64,000 nt of DNA from Sipunculus nudus. Taxonomy: Eukaryota > Annelida > Sipuncula > Golfingiida > Sipunculidae. Where the stretch lies: positions 54,652,019-54,716,018 of the forward strand of contig CM049306.1 in NCBI GenBank assembly GCA_026874595.1, read 5' to 3'. Both the position numbers and the translations under genes were made by a program. The number at the start of each line of letters is the position of its first letter. Position 1 is the stretch's first letter. This document shows, in pieces, positions 11,201 through 22,500 of the stretch. A model generated the notes under the pieces. The model did not search any database. It was not told where the DNA came from and saw nothing but the letters and a program-made list of their open reading frames with translations.

Positions 11201-14200
11201 TCATAACAGGTTAAAATTAAAACCCACATTGCCTTTTATCAATGGATAGGGACCTGACCTTTTTCTATGCATGAATAGACCAGAAAGTGAGGGATTCAAG
11301 ATATAAACCAGCCTGCCTCAGTCTTATGCACCTTGACATAGGGGTCGGTGGTTGATTTGACAGTGCACAGAGGTTGGCCTCACCTGTTTATAATGTAACG
11401 AGGTTACCTGTGATGCTTAGCATTGTCTGACTATATTTACTGGGTCTGCCTCGAAGGTACTCTGGTCTGGTGATATATTTGCACAGTACATCTAAGTGAA
11501 GAAGATAGAACACAATATCTGTATGCATTACATATTGAAGTGTATTGATGATATATCATGGTCAAACAAGAGTACACAACATGGGTATAAGAAAGTTTTT
11601 TATTCTGTTTCTTCGAATTATTCAAAATTTTGCATGCGTTTCAAAGGTCAAAAATGAGTCTACAGCCTCATTTTGGTTGGCAGACACATGTTTAACTCCA
11701 TGTGGAATATCATCAAAGGCTCCTGAATATTTCCCTAGAGTGGGCAGGAGACGCACATATTGATATGATTAGTCAAACAGCCAATATTAACATTGGGATT
11801 CTTTATTTATACAGCTCGCATATGGTGATGGGAGTTTCTGCATAATAGATGTAAATAATTAAGTTAAAAATGTACTTATAAATAGTGTGTTAACTTGAAA
11901 AAAATGATTGATCATCCGTATGGTTCCAGTTCTAACGATCCAGTATGAATTCATGATTAATTGATCAACCAGCGTCAGTAGTAAAAACAGCATGTTGGCA
12001 GGCAGGTGAATGCTGGGTCTTAGGCTGAAACAGCACTATGATGACATGAAGTGCTTTGCTGATATCATCCTCAATCATGAGATATTGACACTAATCAGCA
12101 CATGTTTGTTTGTGTAACCAAGTTTAGGGTTTATTCAAAATGTGCCTGGTGCATCACTTAATTATATTTGAAAATATGTATTTTAGTTTGTGATATGATA
12201 TCACCATTGAAACTCTTGCCAAGCATATATAACTATTGTAACCACAATTCGGTTTCACCTCAGTATTGTAAGGCTATTAAGAAAAAGTGACATGTAACAT
12301 AATCAGCGAGACACACTTGTGTTGTCAGGTTGCCACGTGTGTACACATGTAACCACGCATAAATTTTTCCACCAAAAGTGATGAAATCAGGAACAAACAG
12401 GGGTCTATATTACTAATAATAGTTCATACCATACACACTATGCAAGGAAAACCCAGTCAAGATACTGATAATGTAAAACTACATGCATGATGTAACCATA
12501 TTAATTCATGGCAAGATGTTATAGATTATTAAGGGTGTGTGCTTCAAGATGATAATATAACTGAAAGCAGGATGTATGTTAATCTAAGGATGATTACATG
12601 GGGTGCCTTTATCAACCCTGGTGATCACTTGTGGTTTGGCGCAGTTATTGTACCCAGTTTCCCTGCTTCTTGCAGATAGCATCTTATCAGATCATGGTGG
12701 CTTAGGATGTGGGGATGCTTTAAGGAGAGATAAAGATGCAAACATCGTTTCAAACTATTGTAAAGTATTATAATTATGTACTCTTATGTGAGGGGAGATG
12801 TAGCATGCCATAATTAAAAGGCCAAAATGTATGTTTTCTTTATTATTCATAAATTTACCTTTAGAATAAAACAAACTTGTTATTTTAGGTTGTCATTGGG
12901 CTATATGTGGCCCATTAAGAGAAGGCTGTTGAGAATTTTTCCAGAAAACATTACATTTAAACTTGGGTAAAAGAAGTTCATATCACTGTGTACCCTGGAA
13001 TCCAGTTAAGTTCAGAACTTCATTATTGTGTCTTTTGCTGTAACTTAGATCTTTGGAATTTTATACAGGTCTCAGATCAGCTTAAACCTTCACCCTATGT
13101 TAATGTGTACTGAGCACTACCCTACAATATACAATTGTTCATAGGGGTTTACCTGAACTAATGATTATATAAAATTGTGGAAGAAACGAATAACTTGCAA
13201 AAATTTGATAGTAGAATTTTTTTTTACATCTTTTGTGGAACACAGTAGTTAAATAAGAACCTTCATTATAAAAAGGTATTTCAAATAAAAAAAGATACTT
13301 GGAACTCAAGAAATCATACTATGTATGTTTATACATACAGGGTGTCAAAAATTAGGTTTTCCTGCAAGTATCTTTAAAATTCTGTCAGACAAAAAATGCC
13401 CCTTGGACACCCCAGAGAAAATTAATGCAATTTTTTTTTTCTTTGGTGGAAACCCTGATATGCCAATATTATGATATATCCTTCAAGGAAGGTATCTGAT
13501 ATGTTAGTTACCAGTAAATTGGTACTACTGTCATATCAGTGTTCTAGTTATTAAATAATAAGTGTCAGGGGACTTCATTTATAACCATTAAATCTGTCCT
13601 GCGTATTATGTGATTGCAACCTAATGGACTAGATTGGCCTATTTGGTATAAATTGTATATATTAATAGTCTGTTCTCACTCAGGTTTATATTGCAGATTT
13701 ACTGACATAGCATTGATATACTGATAGTTTATTGTCCCAAAGTGTAGTTATTATTACCCGTGCCAGTATTGAAAGTAAAAGGTTCCTCTAATTAATCTCC
13801 TATTCATATTTGTCATATATCAGGAACATTTATACAGACTTGTGTTAACTTCGAACAATGACACCTGCCTTTTGAGGAACTATGGTTATTATTATTTCAT
13901 CTCACCTGAGTAATATGAAGTGAAATATTTGGTCTTTTCTGTTAAAATATTAACATTGATTCACATTTTCTGACAGTCATTTAAAAATATTTAAATGTAA
14001 CAATATGGTGGTAATTCATCGTAATTGTGAATAACAAGACCAGCTTTAGCAACAGGTTACACAATAAATGTAGTTCACCAGGGCAAAGGTCAAAGGTCAT
14101 TGCTGTAACAGGCTAACCAGTGGAATATAGGCATATGCAGGATTGAAGAGAGTTTACAAGTAAAGAGAAGTAATTGGATATAAATGTAAAATCTGGGTAT

Positions 14201-16598
14201 TGATAAAAGTCTAAATGAATAACATCAAATAAACATGGTATAAGGACCTCTGTGATTGTGTGTTGTGACTGTCTGTTTGATATATCAGATGTATCATGCT
14301 TTCAGTTTCACAATGCAGGTACAGTTGTCTACTCAGTCATGAATCTAAAGTAAAAGTTGAGGCCAACTTTAGGGACTAATTTTACTTTGGTACTTTTTCA
14401 ATCAATATGGAGAAGTATAACAAACAACCCTGGTTGGTTTCTTCTTGAAATCCAATCCCAAAACAATGCTTGTTATGGTCAGCTATAAAATAAATCCAGT
14501 ATGGGGCTCTCATTCTTAGCAGAGCAGACACCAGTTGACATCGGAGACGTCATCTAAGAATACCATCAAGTGTGAAAGCCTGTTTTCTAAGACTGTGAAG
14601 ACTTTTATGTGTCTAAAACATCAGTTATAGTACAGAGGGAGCATGCCAGAAGCAACAGGTGAAGCTTGGCGCTGCATCAGCACTGCACCAGCAGAATGCA
14701 GATGCTATGATCAGCTGCATCTGTCTGGATGCCTGCTCTGCCTGGCTCTCTGGCAGCAGCACATGGAGCCACGCCCACACCCTACTAGACTGGCACCCTG
14801 CCTCTCATTCTGGGTCACATGTTTGACTGTTCAAACTTTCTACTAAGTGCTGCCATTTTGTGCTGTGTTTACACTAAGTGCGTGATGGGCTGGTCTCTGT
14901 TTTTGATGTTCAGTTAGGCTGAATCTTATTTAATTCATCATAAAATTGGAAAAAGTAAAAAATACTAAAAATATAGTGGTACTCATCTCATCATATTAAT
15001 AATTAATGAATATTTAAAGAGAATATGTTGAATAACTTTAACATGGATTTAGTGAAAATGGAACAAATACAAAGGTGGTTTCACAACTGAGGATACTTAA
15101 TGTCAAATAGGATTACATGTTTGGGGTTGTTTCAGTTATGGTACTGGCAGAACAGTAAAAACAGGCTAAGCCTGGATCGGTTGACTGTGTATGTGCTTGG
15201 GAGCTTGTTAGTGTTTGCTATTTGGGTATGTTATGCAATATTAAACCAGTGTTGATTTCAGTGGTGTTCAGTTTCACCTCTAGTCATATATTGTTCAGTG
15301 TGTTACCGTATATATCTTGTGTATTAAGACAAACAGTTATGGCCTTTAATATAACGGTGCATTTAAAAGTGCAAACTAATAAAACACCATAGTTGTAAGA
15401 ACCTTGACTTCTATGAATCTGCATCAATTATTCCTCAGAGTTTGCTGTGGTATGTCATTAACCAGCTGTTATTGTTTAGGTAATGATACCTGGATAAGAG
15501 GTCACAGTGGGGTGGCAGAATTAATCAACTGACGGATCCTGATAGCTCATTAACTGTTCATTATCTGTGGTATTTCTGTAAAATAGAGATTCTGACTGAC
15601 CGGGGCACTGGCAGGGCTCAGTCAATAGTAAAGCTTCTACTTTGGCCAAGTGGAATGTTTTCATCAAGGTGTATTAGCACAGATTACATCTGATTATTCA
15701 AATGAACTGTAAATTAGAAATGGGTTTGGCCTTTGAGAAGCTCCTGGGTTAGATGCTGGTGGGACTGAGCTGTATTTGTTGATGTTGTGTGCGCTGTATA
15801 CAACCCTTCTATGTGGCAGCTGCCCCCAGGGTGTTTAAATGAAGGGCGTGGGATGGTCTCTGCTTATCCTCCCCACCGGATATTTACTTTCAGACCATAC
15901 CCCCCCCCCCTTCTGATGTTCCCAGTGCCAGGACTATCCGAAGAAATATTTATGATCACAAAAGAGTGACTTTCTGTATCTGTTGGATATTTAACCATAA
16001 CATAACAGGGGATTAGTATTTATTTAACTGATGCAAAGTCACAGCAGAGAAACATTATCTAAGCTGGCCTATTTGGAAAATACACTGGTCATTGCCTTCA
16101 TATAATTTATATGATTTCCTCTACCAGATAGTGGGTTAACAAGGGGTGTCCTGGGTTGACATTTTAAAATGAGCCAGTTTTCTGTTGCCAAGATATACAT
16201 TCATTAGCTTGATGTTCACTATTATCTTAAAGACTCGCTGGTCAAGGAATTAATTGTATCCTGGCAGGTTAACCCATTTAAGATAATTTACAGTTTTTGA
16301 GGCAATACCCTTGAAAATAAAATAAATTGGAGCCGTCTTAAATTAAGTTAAATAACTTAGCATATGTTCTGAAAGGAATGTTGTAATCAATAAACATCAC
16401 TTAATTACAGATAAAGTCTGGGTTTGTTATTTCCTAGATGGTCATCTAGAAATTTTCACGTGCCTGGCCAAACTGGTCTTTTAAAATTTTTATTGCATTT
16501 AAACTTCATATTAAATCTTAACTGGTACATTGAGATCTTGAAGTTTATGTAGCTTAATTGTTTATATTATTGGAATTACTTGCAGTATTAGCACAGTA
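8211..16598 (+). other. CpG-poor presumed first intron of adducin, part 1
   Basis: No coding exon recognised. CpG is scarce (about 6 in 12001-13000). A GC-richer patch at about 14500-14830 and a C11 run at 15900-15910 were examined; neither shows a supported gene. A short motif around AAGCCACTAATG near 8215 recurs near 10797 and, shortened, near 20060, suggesting fragments of a dispersed repeat. The assignment to an intron is inferred from CpG depletion and from the downstream exon needing an upstream partner. Confidence 0.4.
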
Positions 16599-16775
16599 CA
16601 GTGGAACCCCACAATTACGACCACCTTGGGGACTGACCAAAGTGGTCGTAATTTGGGGGTGGTCTTATTTGTGGAACTTTAAGTTAAGTGAATCGTATAT
16701 TCGGGACCAAGAAAAATGGTCATAATTGTGGGGATGGTCACAATTGTAGGGTGGTCGCAAGGTGGGGTTCCTCTG
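16599..16775. mobile_element. pogo/Tigger-like MITE with TA target duplication
   Basis: The element starts CAGTGGAACCCCAC and ends GTGGGGTTCCTCTG, an imperfect terminal inverted repeat. It is flanked by TA at 16597-16598 and 16776-16777. Internal GTGGTC, GGTCGTAAT and GGTCATAAT motifs repeat in both orientations. A CAGTGGAACC-type end with a TA duplication is characteristic of pogo/Tigger-like Tc1-mariner relatives. At 177 bp it has no transposase and must be non-autonomous. Confidence 0.75.
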
Positions 16776-17085
16776 TATTACTTTTGGATTACCTGGCTAA
16801 CCTTAAGTAGACAGGTGTTCTAATTTTATAATGAACCAAGTTTCCTTTTAGCTGATTTATTTAAATCTCTATTATCTGATGGTTTGAAATGCATTGTAAG
16901 TCAGAGTCATTGATTAGAAGTTTAAAAATGTATGGAGTACAGAGGTGAACACGGAGCAGGGCCATAGATCACAGACTGGAGTATGACTATGACTCAGTGA
17001 GTAATAGGACTTGATTAAACAGCTGGTGTGCGTGCATCACTGAGCTGTTATAGGTGATCAGGTAAACTGATGCAAATTTAATGTT

Positions 17086-17087
<2 letters not shown>

Positions 17088-17138
<51 letters not shown>
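17088..17138. repeat. (AT)n microsatellite
   Basis: About 25 uninterrupted AT dinucleotides. Self-complementary and likely to form cruciform DNA or stall replication; probably length-variable. Confidence 0.95.
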
Positions 17139-17140
<2 letters not shown>

Positions 17141-18617
17141 TCTCCTTTTTACATATCTTGTCTGATATAGGCAGGTGGACACAGAATTCTATCCTCCCTG
17201 GCATTAATACCCTGTGAACCATTCATATGACCACAGTTTTAAGGTTGGATAATATGTATTGTTTATCTGATTGTTTAAGTAGAACTAACGTTAACTTTAT
17301 GGCAGCAGTAGCTAAAACTACCTAAGATGAGATATGAGGCTACAATATCATTTAAATTCAGATGTAACTTTACATGGCCTCGCATTAGCGCATGGTGTGG
17401 CTGCCATTTTAGATTGCCTGCCAGGTCAGGGTCAAGTGGAGCAATCATTTGATAGCAATATATAATGAAAATAATTCATGAATCATATATGAAATGCTGA
17501 TTGGGCATGTCAGTCAACTTTCCCATACCGACAGTTATGTGGTAGAGACACTAGTTCAGGCAAGGATGGGATTTTTTTAACCCCATTCTTGAATTCATGT
17601 GCTTGGTGTGCTGGTAAAAGCTTGTGAAAAATCACCAAGAATAATAGCTGTGATGTTAAAACTGCAGTGCTGTTTCTTTCTGCTGGTCCAGCCTTTACTT
17701 TTGGATGACTGGAAGAATCCCTGCTTAGCTCAGCTCATCAGTTCTTTCACTGTAGAACTTGCTTGGAGTACGCAGCAAGGCCAGTACCCTAAGTGATGCA
17801 TCAGTCTTGGAAGAAACAAGGTGTGGTTGTTTTGGTGAGGCTGGGTCAGTGTATTATACACACTGAGACAGACCATCCCAGATCTCTGTATAACCTGCCC
17901 AGCAGATGCTGCTGTTGATGCTTAGACTGTGGCAGTACTGGATTCTTCAGTAATTGGGAAGACATTCTGTGTTGGATGCTTAGCTGCTGCTCCAGCCTGT
18001 TGCTGCTGCAGGGGAGGCTGGCAGGCTCAAGTGGTGGGTGCTCTGAGCTGTTTTCTGGTTCTGCAGTACTGTTGATAAATCAAGAAGGTTAACACTATCT
18101 CAGCTTCCCCCCCCCCCTTCAGCCAGGTGTCAGGAGGTTTTTAAGGAGAGGTCACTGAGGGCACACATCACACCATGACTGGAAGGTGAAAAAGAAGAAA
18201 TGTAGCTTTATTTATGAATGTGTACAATACCTTGACCTTCCTTTAAAGAAATTTATAAAAAAAATTATGTACTGCTGAACATACATATTTAGGTAACCCA
18301 GCATTGCACCATTTCCAGTGGATTGTTAATACATTGTTACAAGCATGAAGCTTAATTTATTTCCTCTGTACATAGCGTAGAAAGATACAAATCATACTTG
18401 TTGAATTCATATTATCCTTTTGCTTTTTTATAAACAACCATATTAAGTGACTACACTTGAAATATTAAAGGTACTGCTGTTTAAATAGAACTGGACTGGT
18501 GTATTAATTATCCTTTGGGTTAAAGTGGAAACAAATTTATATTTAAACACAAGGTATTTCTTTACAGGCACAACACAGACAGTAAGTGATCATGATGAAC
18601 ACCCTCAGCTTACATAG
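17139..18617 (+). other. Presumed intron, no exon supported
   Basis: Contains a GC-richer stretch at about 17590-18060 with several CTGCTG motifs and a C11 run at 18107-18117. A 65-codon open frame at 17599-17796 matches nothing recognised. A non-coding exon here cannot be excluded. Confidence 0.35.
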
Positions 18618-18951
18618 ATTATTAATCCTAATTTGTGTGCTGCCATGATTAGACTGAAAGCTATGCAGCATGGATACCATCCTTTGTCAGTGTATGTAAT
18701 TACTACAGCTGTGTACCAATAGTGAAAAACCAAACTAAAACCTAAAGTTCATATTGAGTAGCCCTTCCATCAGTTCCCTTCTCATTATTAATCCTAATTT
18801 GTGTGCTGCCATGATTAGACTGAAAGCTATGCAGCATGGATACCATCCTTTGTCAGTGTATGTAATTACTACAGCTGTGTACCAATAGTGAAAAACCAAA
18901 CTAAAACCTAAAGTTCATATTGAGTAGCCCTTCCATCAGTTCCCTTCTCAT
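18618..18951. repeat. Exact 166-bp tandem duplication
   Basis: Sequence from 18618 repeats from 18784 with an offset of 166 bases. By eye the two copies are identical through 18951. With no differences in presumed non-coding DNA, the duplication is either very recent or an assembly artefact. It has no evident coding content. Confidence 0.95.
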
Positions 18952-19498
18952 GTGTACATAATATTAAAGAAGTAATATATGATACATATGATACAAGGTG
19001 GAATTTAATCTGAGCTCTCTTGGCTATTCCCAGGCCTATTAAATATGGAGGCTGTGCAGCCAAGCCGGATATTTCTGATATGTTGACAGGATACATGGAT
19101 GATTTAGGCTGGTAGATGACCTTTATTAGGCTCAGATGACCAATAGGACTGGAAGTTAATGCAGGAGAATTATTGGTCTTTTCGCTGACTGAACATTCCC
19201 TGATCAATCAGTTTGACAAATTGTCATATTGAGGAAATACCAAGGATTTAATAGCCTGTACCAGAGTAAGGGTTAGGCCATATAACATACTGTGATTAGC
19301 TTCATGTTTGTGTGGTTAAAATTTTGTGATATTTCACATTTCACTGTTTTGTGAGTTTTCTGCTTTCATGGTCTCACCAAATGATAGCCTATACAGAGTT
19401 AATACCAAATGTTGTATGAATTAATAATATAAGATGACATGCAAGGATCCTAACTTTGTGATATTCATATAAAGGAAATTATTATAAGACACCATATG
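18952..19498 (+). other. Presumed intron, no feature seen
   Basis: AT-rich CpG-poor sequence. An open frame on the minus strand (18908-19207) overlaps the tail of the 166-bp duplication and resembles nothing known. Confidence 0.35.
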
Positions 19499-19592
19499 GT
19501 TAAAGGCAATGTAAAAAGGCAAAAATTGATAATATTAAGACAGTGACTTATTAATTTTATCAATCTTTGGCTTTTTACATTGCCTTTTACCA
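19499..19592. repeat. Short imperfect hairpin (miniature fold-back)
   Basis: Left arm 19499-19532 and right arm 19559-19592 pair over 34 bases with about four mismatches, around a 26-base loop. Both arms contain AAGGCAATGTAAAAAG or its complement. The size resembles a microRNA precursor, but AT-rich MITE remnants give the same shape. No family was recognised. Confidence 0.7.
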
Positions 19593-22500
19593 AATAAACT
19601 GCTTTAAATCTTATCATTAAAGCATATTGTTTGGTAAGTTCAGGATATAAATTGTGTAAAGAGGATATATTACATAATGGCCATCCATTGTGTGTGCTGT
19701 ATTATGTAGTGGTTTATAACAGCATGAAAACCTTCATGTAATTCCTCATGGAATAGCATTTAGAGGGCAAGTAAGAAGTGCGAGTCACTACCCTGAATGT
19801 ACTATTAACTTAAATGTATTGAGCACAGGGATAATTCTGGGTGATATTGACAAGTTATTTTCATTTATTGTTCTCTGTTATGTTTATGGTGCAAAACATG
19901 AATATTTTAACTTCATAAGATTGACAAAATAATTGTAACTCTTGCAAATTAACAGTTAATTCTCCCCCACCCCCTGTGAATTAATACACAGTACAATCCC
20001 CCCCTCCTCACACACATATTGCATATCTAGATCTCCTGCTCTTTAACCCTTTACTGTTTACAAGCCACTAAAGAGCACTAAATGGGCAACTAGAATGCCA
20101 TGATATGTATAGATTCTTTCAGGACAAAAATATTGCATATTATTTCTAAGTTTCAATGATTTTCAATAATCTTCAGCAAACCCTCTTAGCGGGAACTGTT
20201 GAAAATTTGATAAAGATACAAAAAAAGCTTGAAAAGATATGGCTGTTTGTGTAAATATAAATAGTGTCAGAATTTGTCGGAAATCTAAAATAAATGTAAA
20301 TAGTAAATGGTTAATTTAGCTGTTCTAGGTTACTAAGTGCATGTTTATAAACTAATTGTAAATGTTTATACTGCAGGGATACAGTGTGTATGGCAGCTTT
20401 AATATCTCTGTAAACAAACCCGTGACAAATCATGACATATTATCATGATGTGTAACAATGAAAGGAACAATAAATGATTTGTACAGTTAATTTACAAAAA
20501 TGTTTAAACTTGTGCATTGTCAATAATGCTAGAATTCTTCAACCATTTGATTTCATATGGTGATGAATGCCCAAGTGAAATTAATAACTGTAAAAATTAA
20601 ATATCTATTTAGTGTTCCCACGCTCTCATAGAAAGCAAACAGCCATGTTTGTACTTTCAAAATGGAAAACAGACAAGTTTAAGACATTTCTATTATTCTG
20701 ATTACTTGGAGCCGAGATATGACCTTCAGTAGTTAAGAAGTAAAAAAATTGATTTCCAAAACAGTCTATATTAATGCTAACAAAAAATTAAGTGTGCATA
20801 TTTTTGTGCCTGAGGTTTGATCCCTTGGTTTAAACTCTATAATTTTATCTCATCTATAAAGTAATAGTCTGTGTTATCAGAAACTTCCAAATCATCTAAA
20901 TTTTTTTCTTTCTTTTTTTTAATGGCTTTTGCATTGCTGAAGGATTTTAATTCAATCTGATAATGTATTATTATCTTTCAATTTTAGTCTTGATTTGATA
21001 AATGCAAAAAGTTGTATATTCTGTCAGATAAGATATTAAATCTTTTCTTCCAAGATAAAGCTTCCGTAATATGAATATTTATGTTCCTAAGCATTGACTT
21101 GGATCAAGATGTACAAGAAATGAAATATTCTAATGCATCGCTGCATTAATATGTGATGTAGGATATCATGTGACTTTCATGTCTACTCTGATGTTTGTCA
21201 CATAAAATGATCAATAGCTAGAGATAAAAAAAAGGTATAAAATGACTATACATACAGTAATTGAAATGAATCAATTATTTCATTCCTAATTAAATGGGTA
21301 AATTAATTACTGCCTTCAATGCTTTATTTATTTAATGCAGTAAATATGATATCCCAGCTGGTGATTTAGTTCATTTCATAAGGTTGTGCCCTGTGCAAGG
21401 TTACTTTTACTCAAATTCACTGTGTGTACAGTGTAACTGATACACATAAATGTGTGCCTATATATCTCCTGGCTATACTTGTTCTTTATGTACACAAATT
21501 TATGTTTTTTCATCTGACATCAGATGTTTATCATTGTGGTCCTAACACCACCAGTACTGGCACACTTTCCATGAGTGTGATATATAATATCATGACAGCT
21601 GTGAAGCGGTCCTTCATAGCACACTTTGACAGAGGCATAACACTGAAAAGAAAACACTTTTTACTAAAATTCTCACTAAAGTATTTCCACTTTTTTTCAA
21701 GATACTGACTCAACATGGTCCTCAGTTTGGTTCATTAATGTTGTGAGGCTACATCAGTTATTACCCAAATATTACTTTATCAATTACTGCTCTACTTAAA
21801 GTGGCAATGTTCAGCTCATCTTTCTTGACTTAGGCTTTTCTTTATGCAGAAAAGTCGAGACAGTTCAAACAAGTTATAGCATTTCCATGTAGGCTTTTCA
21901 TCGCATTAGCATTCATCGCAATGAAAAAAAGTCAATCCCCGTTTGACTTTTCTGCAAAATTTTCTGCTCAGTACAGTAAAAACAGTAAACAGTACCCCAG
22001 ATTCAGCGAGCAGAAAAGTGCTCATTGAAAATATATTCAGCGTGGTTTTACAGTTTGTTGATTTCAAGGGTGATAAAATTTCAGCATATGTGGGAAAACC
22101 GGCCTTAAATTACAGCTGTTAACTATACAACTATACAGCATAGCTGTCAACTATTTAGGATATTGATCTTTTTTCCCCTGATAATGATATTCAACAAGAT
22201 AACCAGAGGCACTGGAGACAGCAATAAAACTTTCAAGTTTGAGCCTGAGTCTCCTTTTGGCTTTATCTGAAAAAGGTGTTGCCACAGTAGGTGTATGTTC
22301 CCACAGTGATAATAACAAAGAAAAACAAGTATACAGCTAATGTTATCTTACCTTAAAAAATAACTCTTGATTCAGCAAACTTTTTTTCTGTCTTTATATA
22401 AAAATGATCAGATATTTTACCTTCAGAAACAAAGACAAGCATGGGTGGCCTTACAGTTCTTTTGTTAAATGCAGTATTTAAAAGAATGAAGATTTCCAAA

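Noticed and set aside
14500-14846. GC-richer segment considered as a 5' untranslated exon
   Set aside because: No matched acceptor and donor pair could be chosen and there is no recognisable coding sequence.
15600-15900. Possible tRNA-derived SINE (GGGCTCAGTCAATAG resembles an A box)
   Set aside because: No convincing B box, no poly-A or simple tail, and no flanking duplication could be seen.
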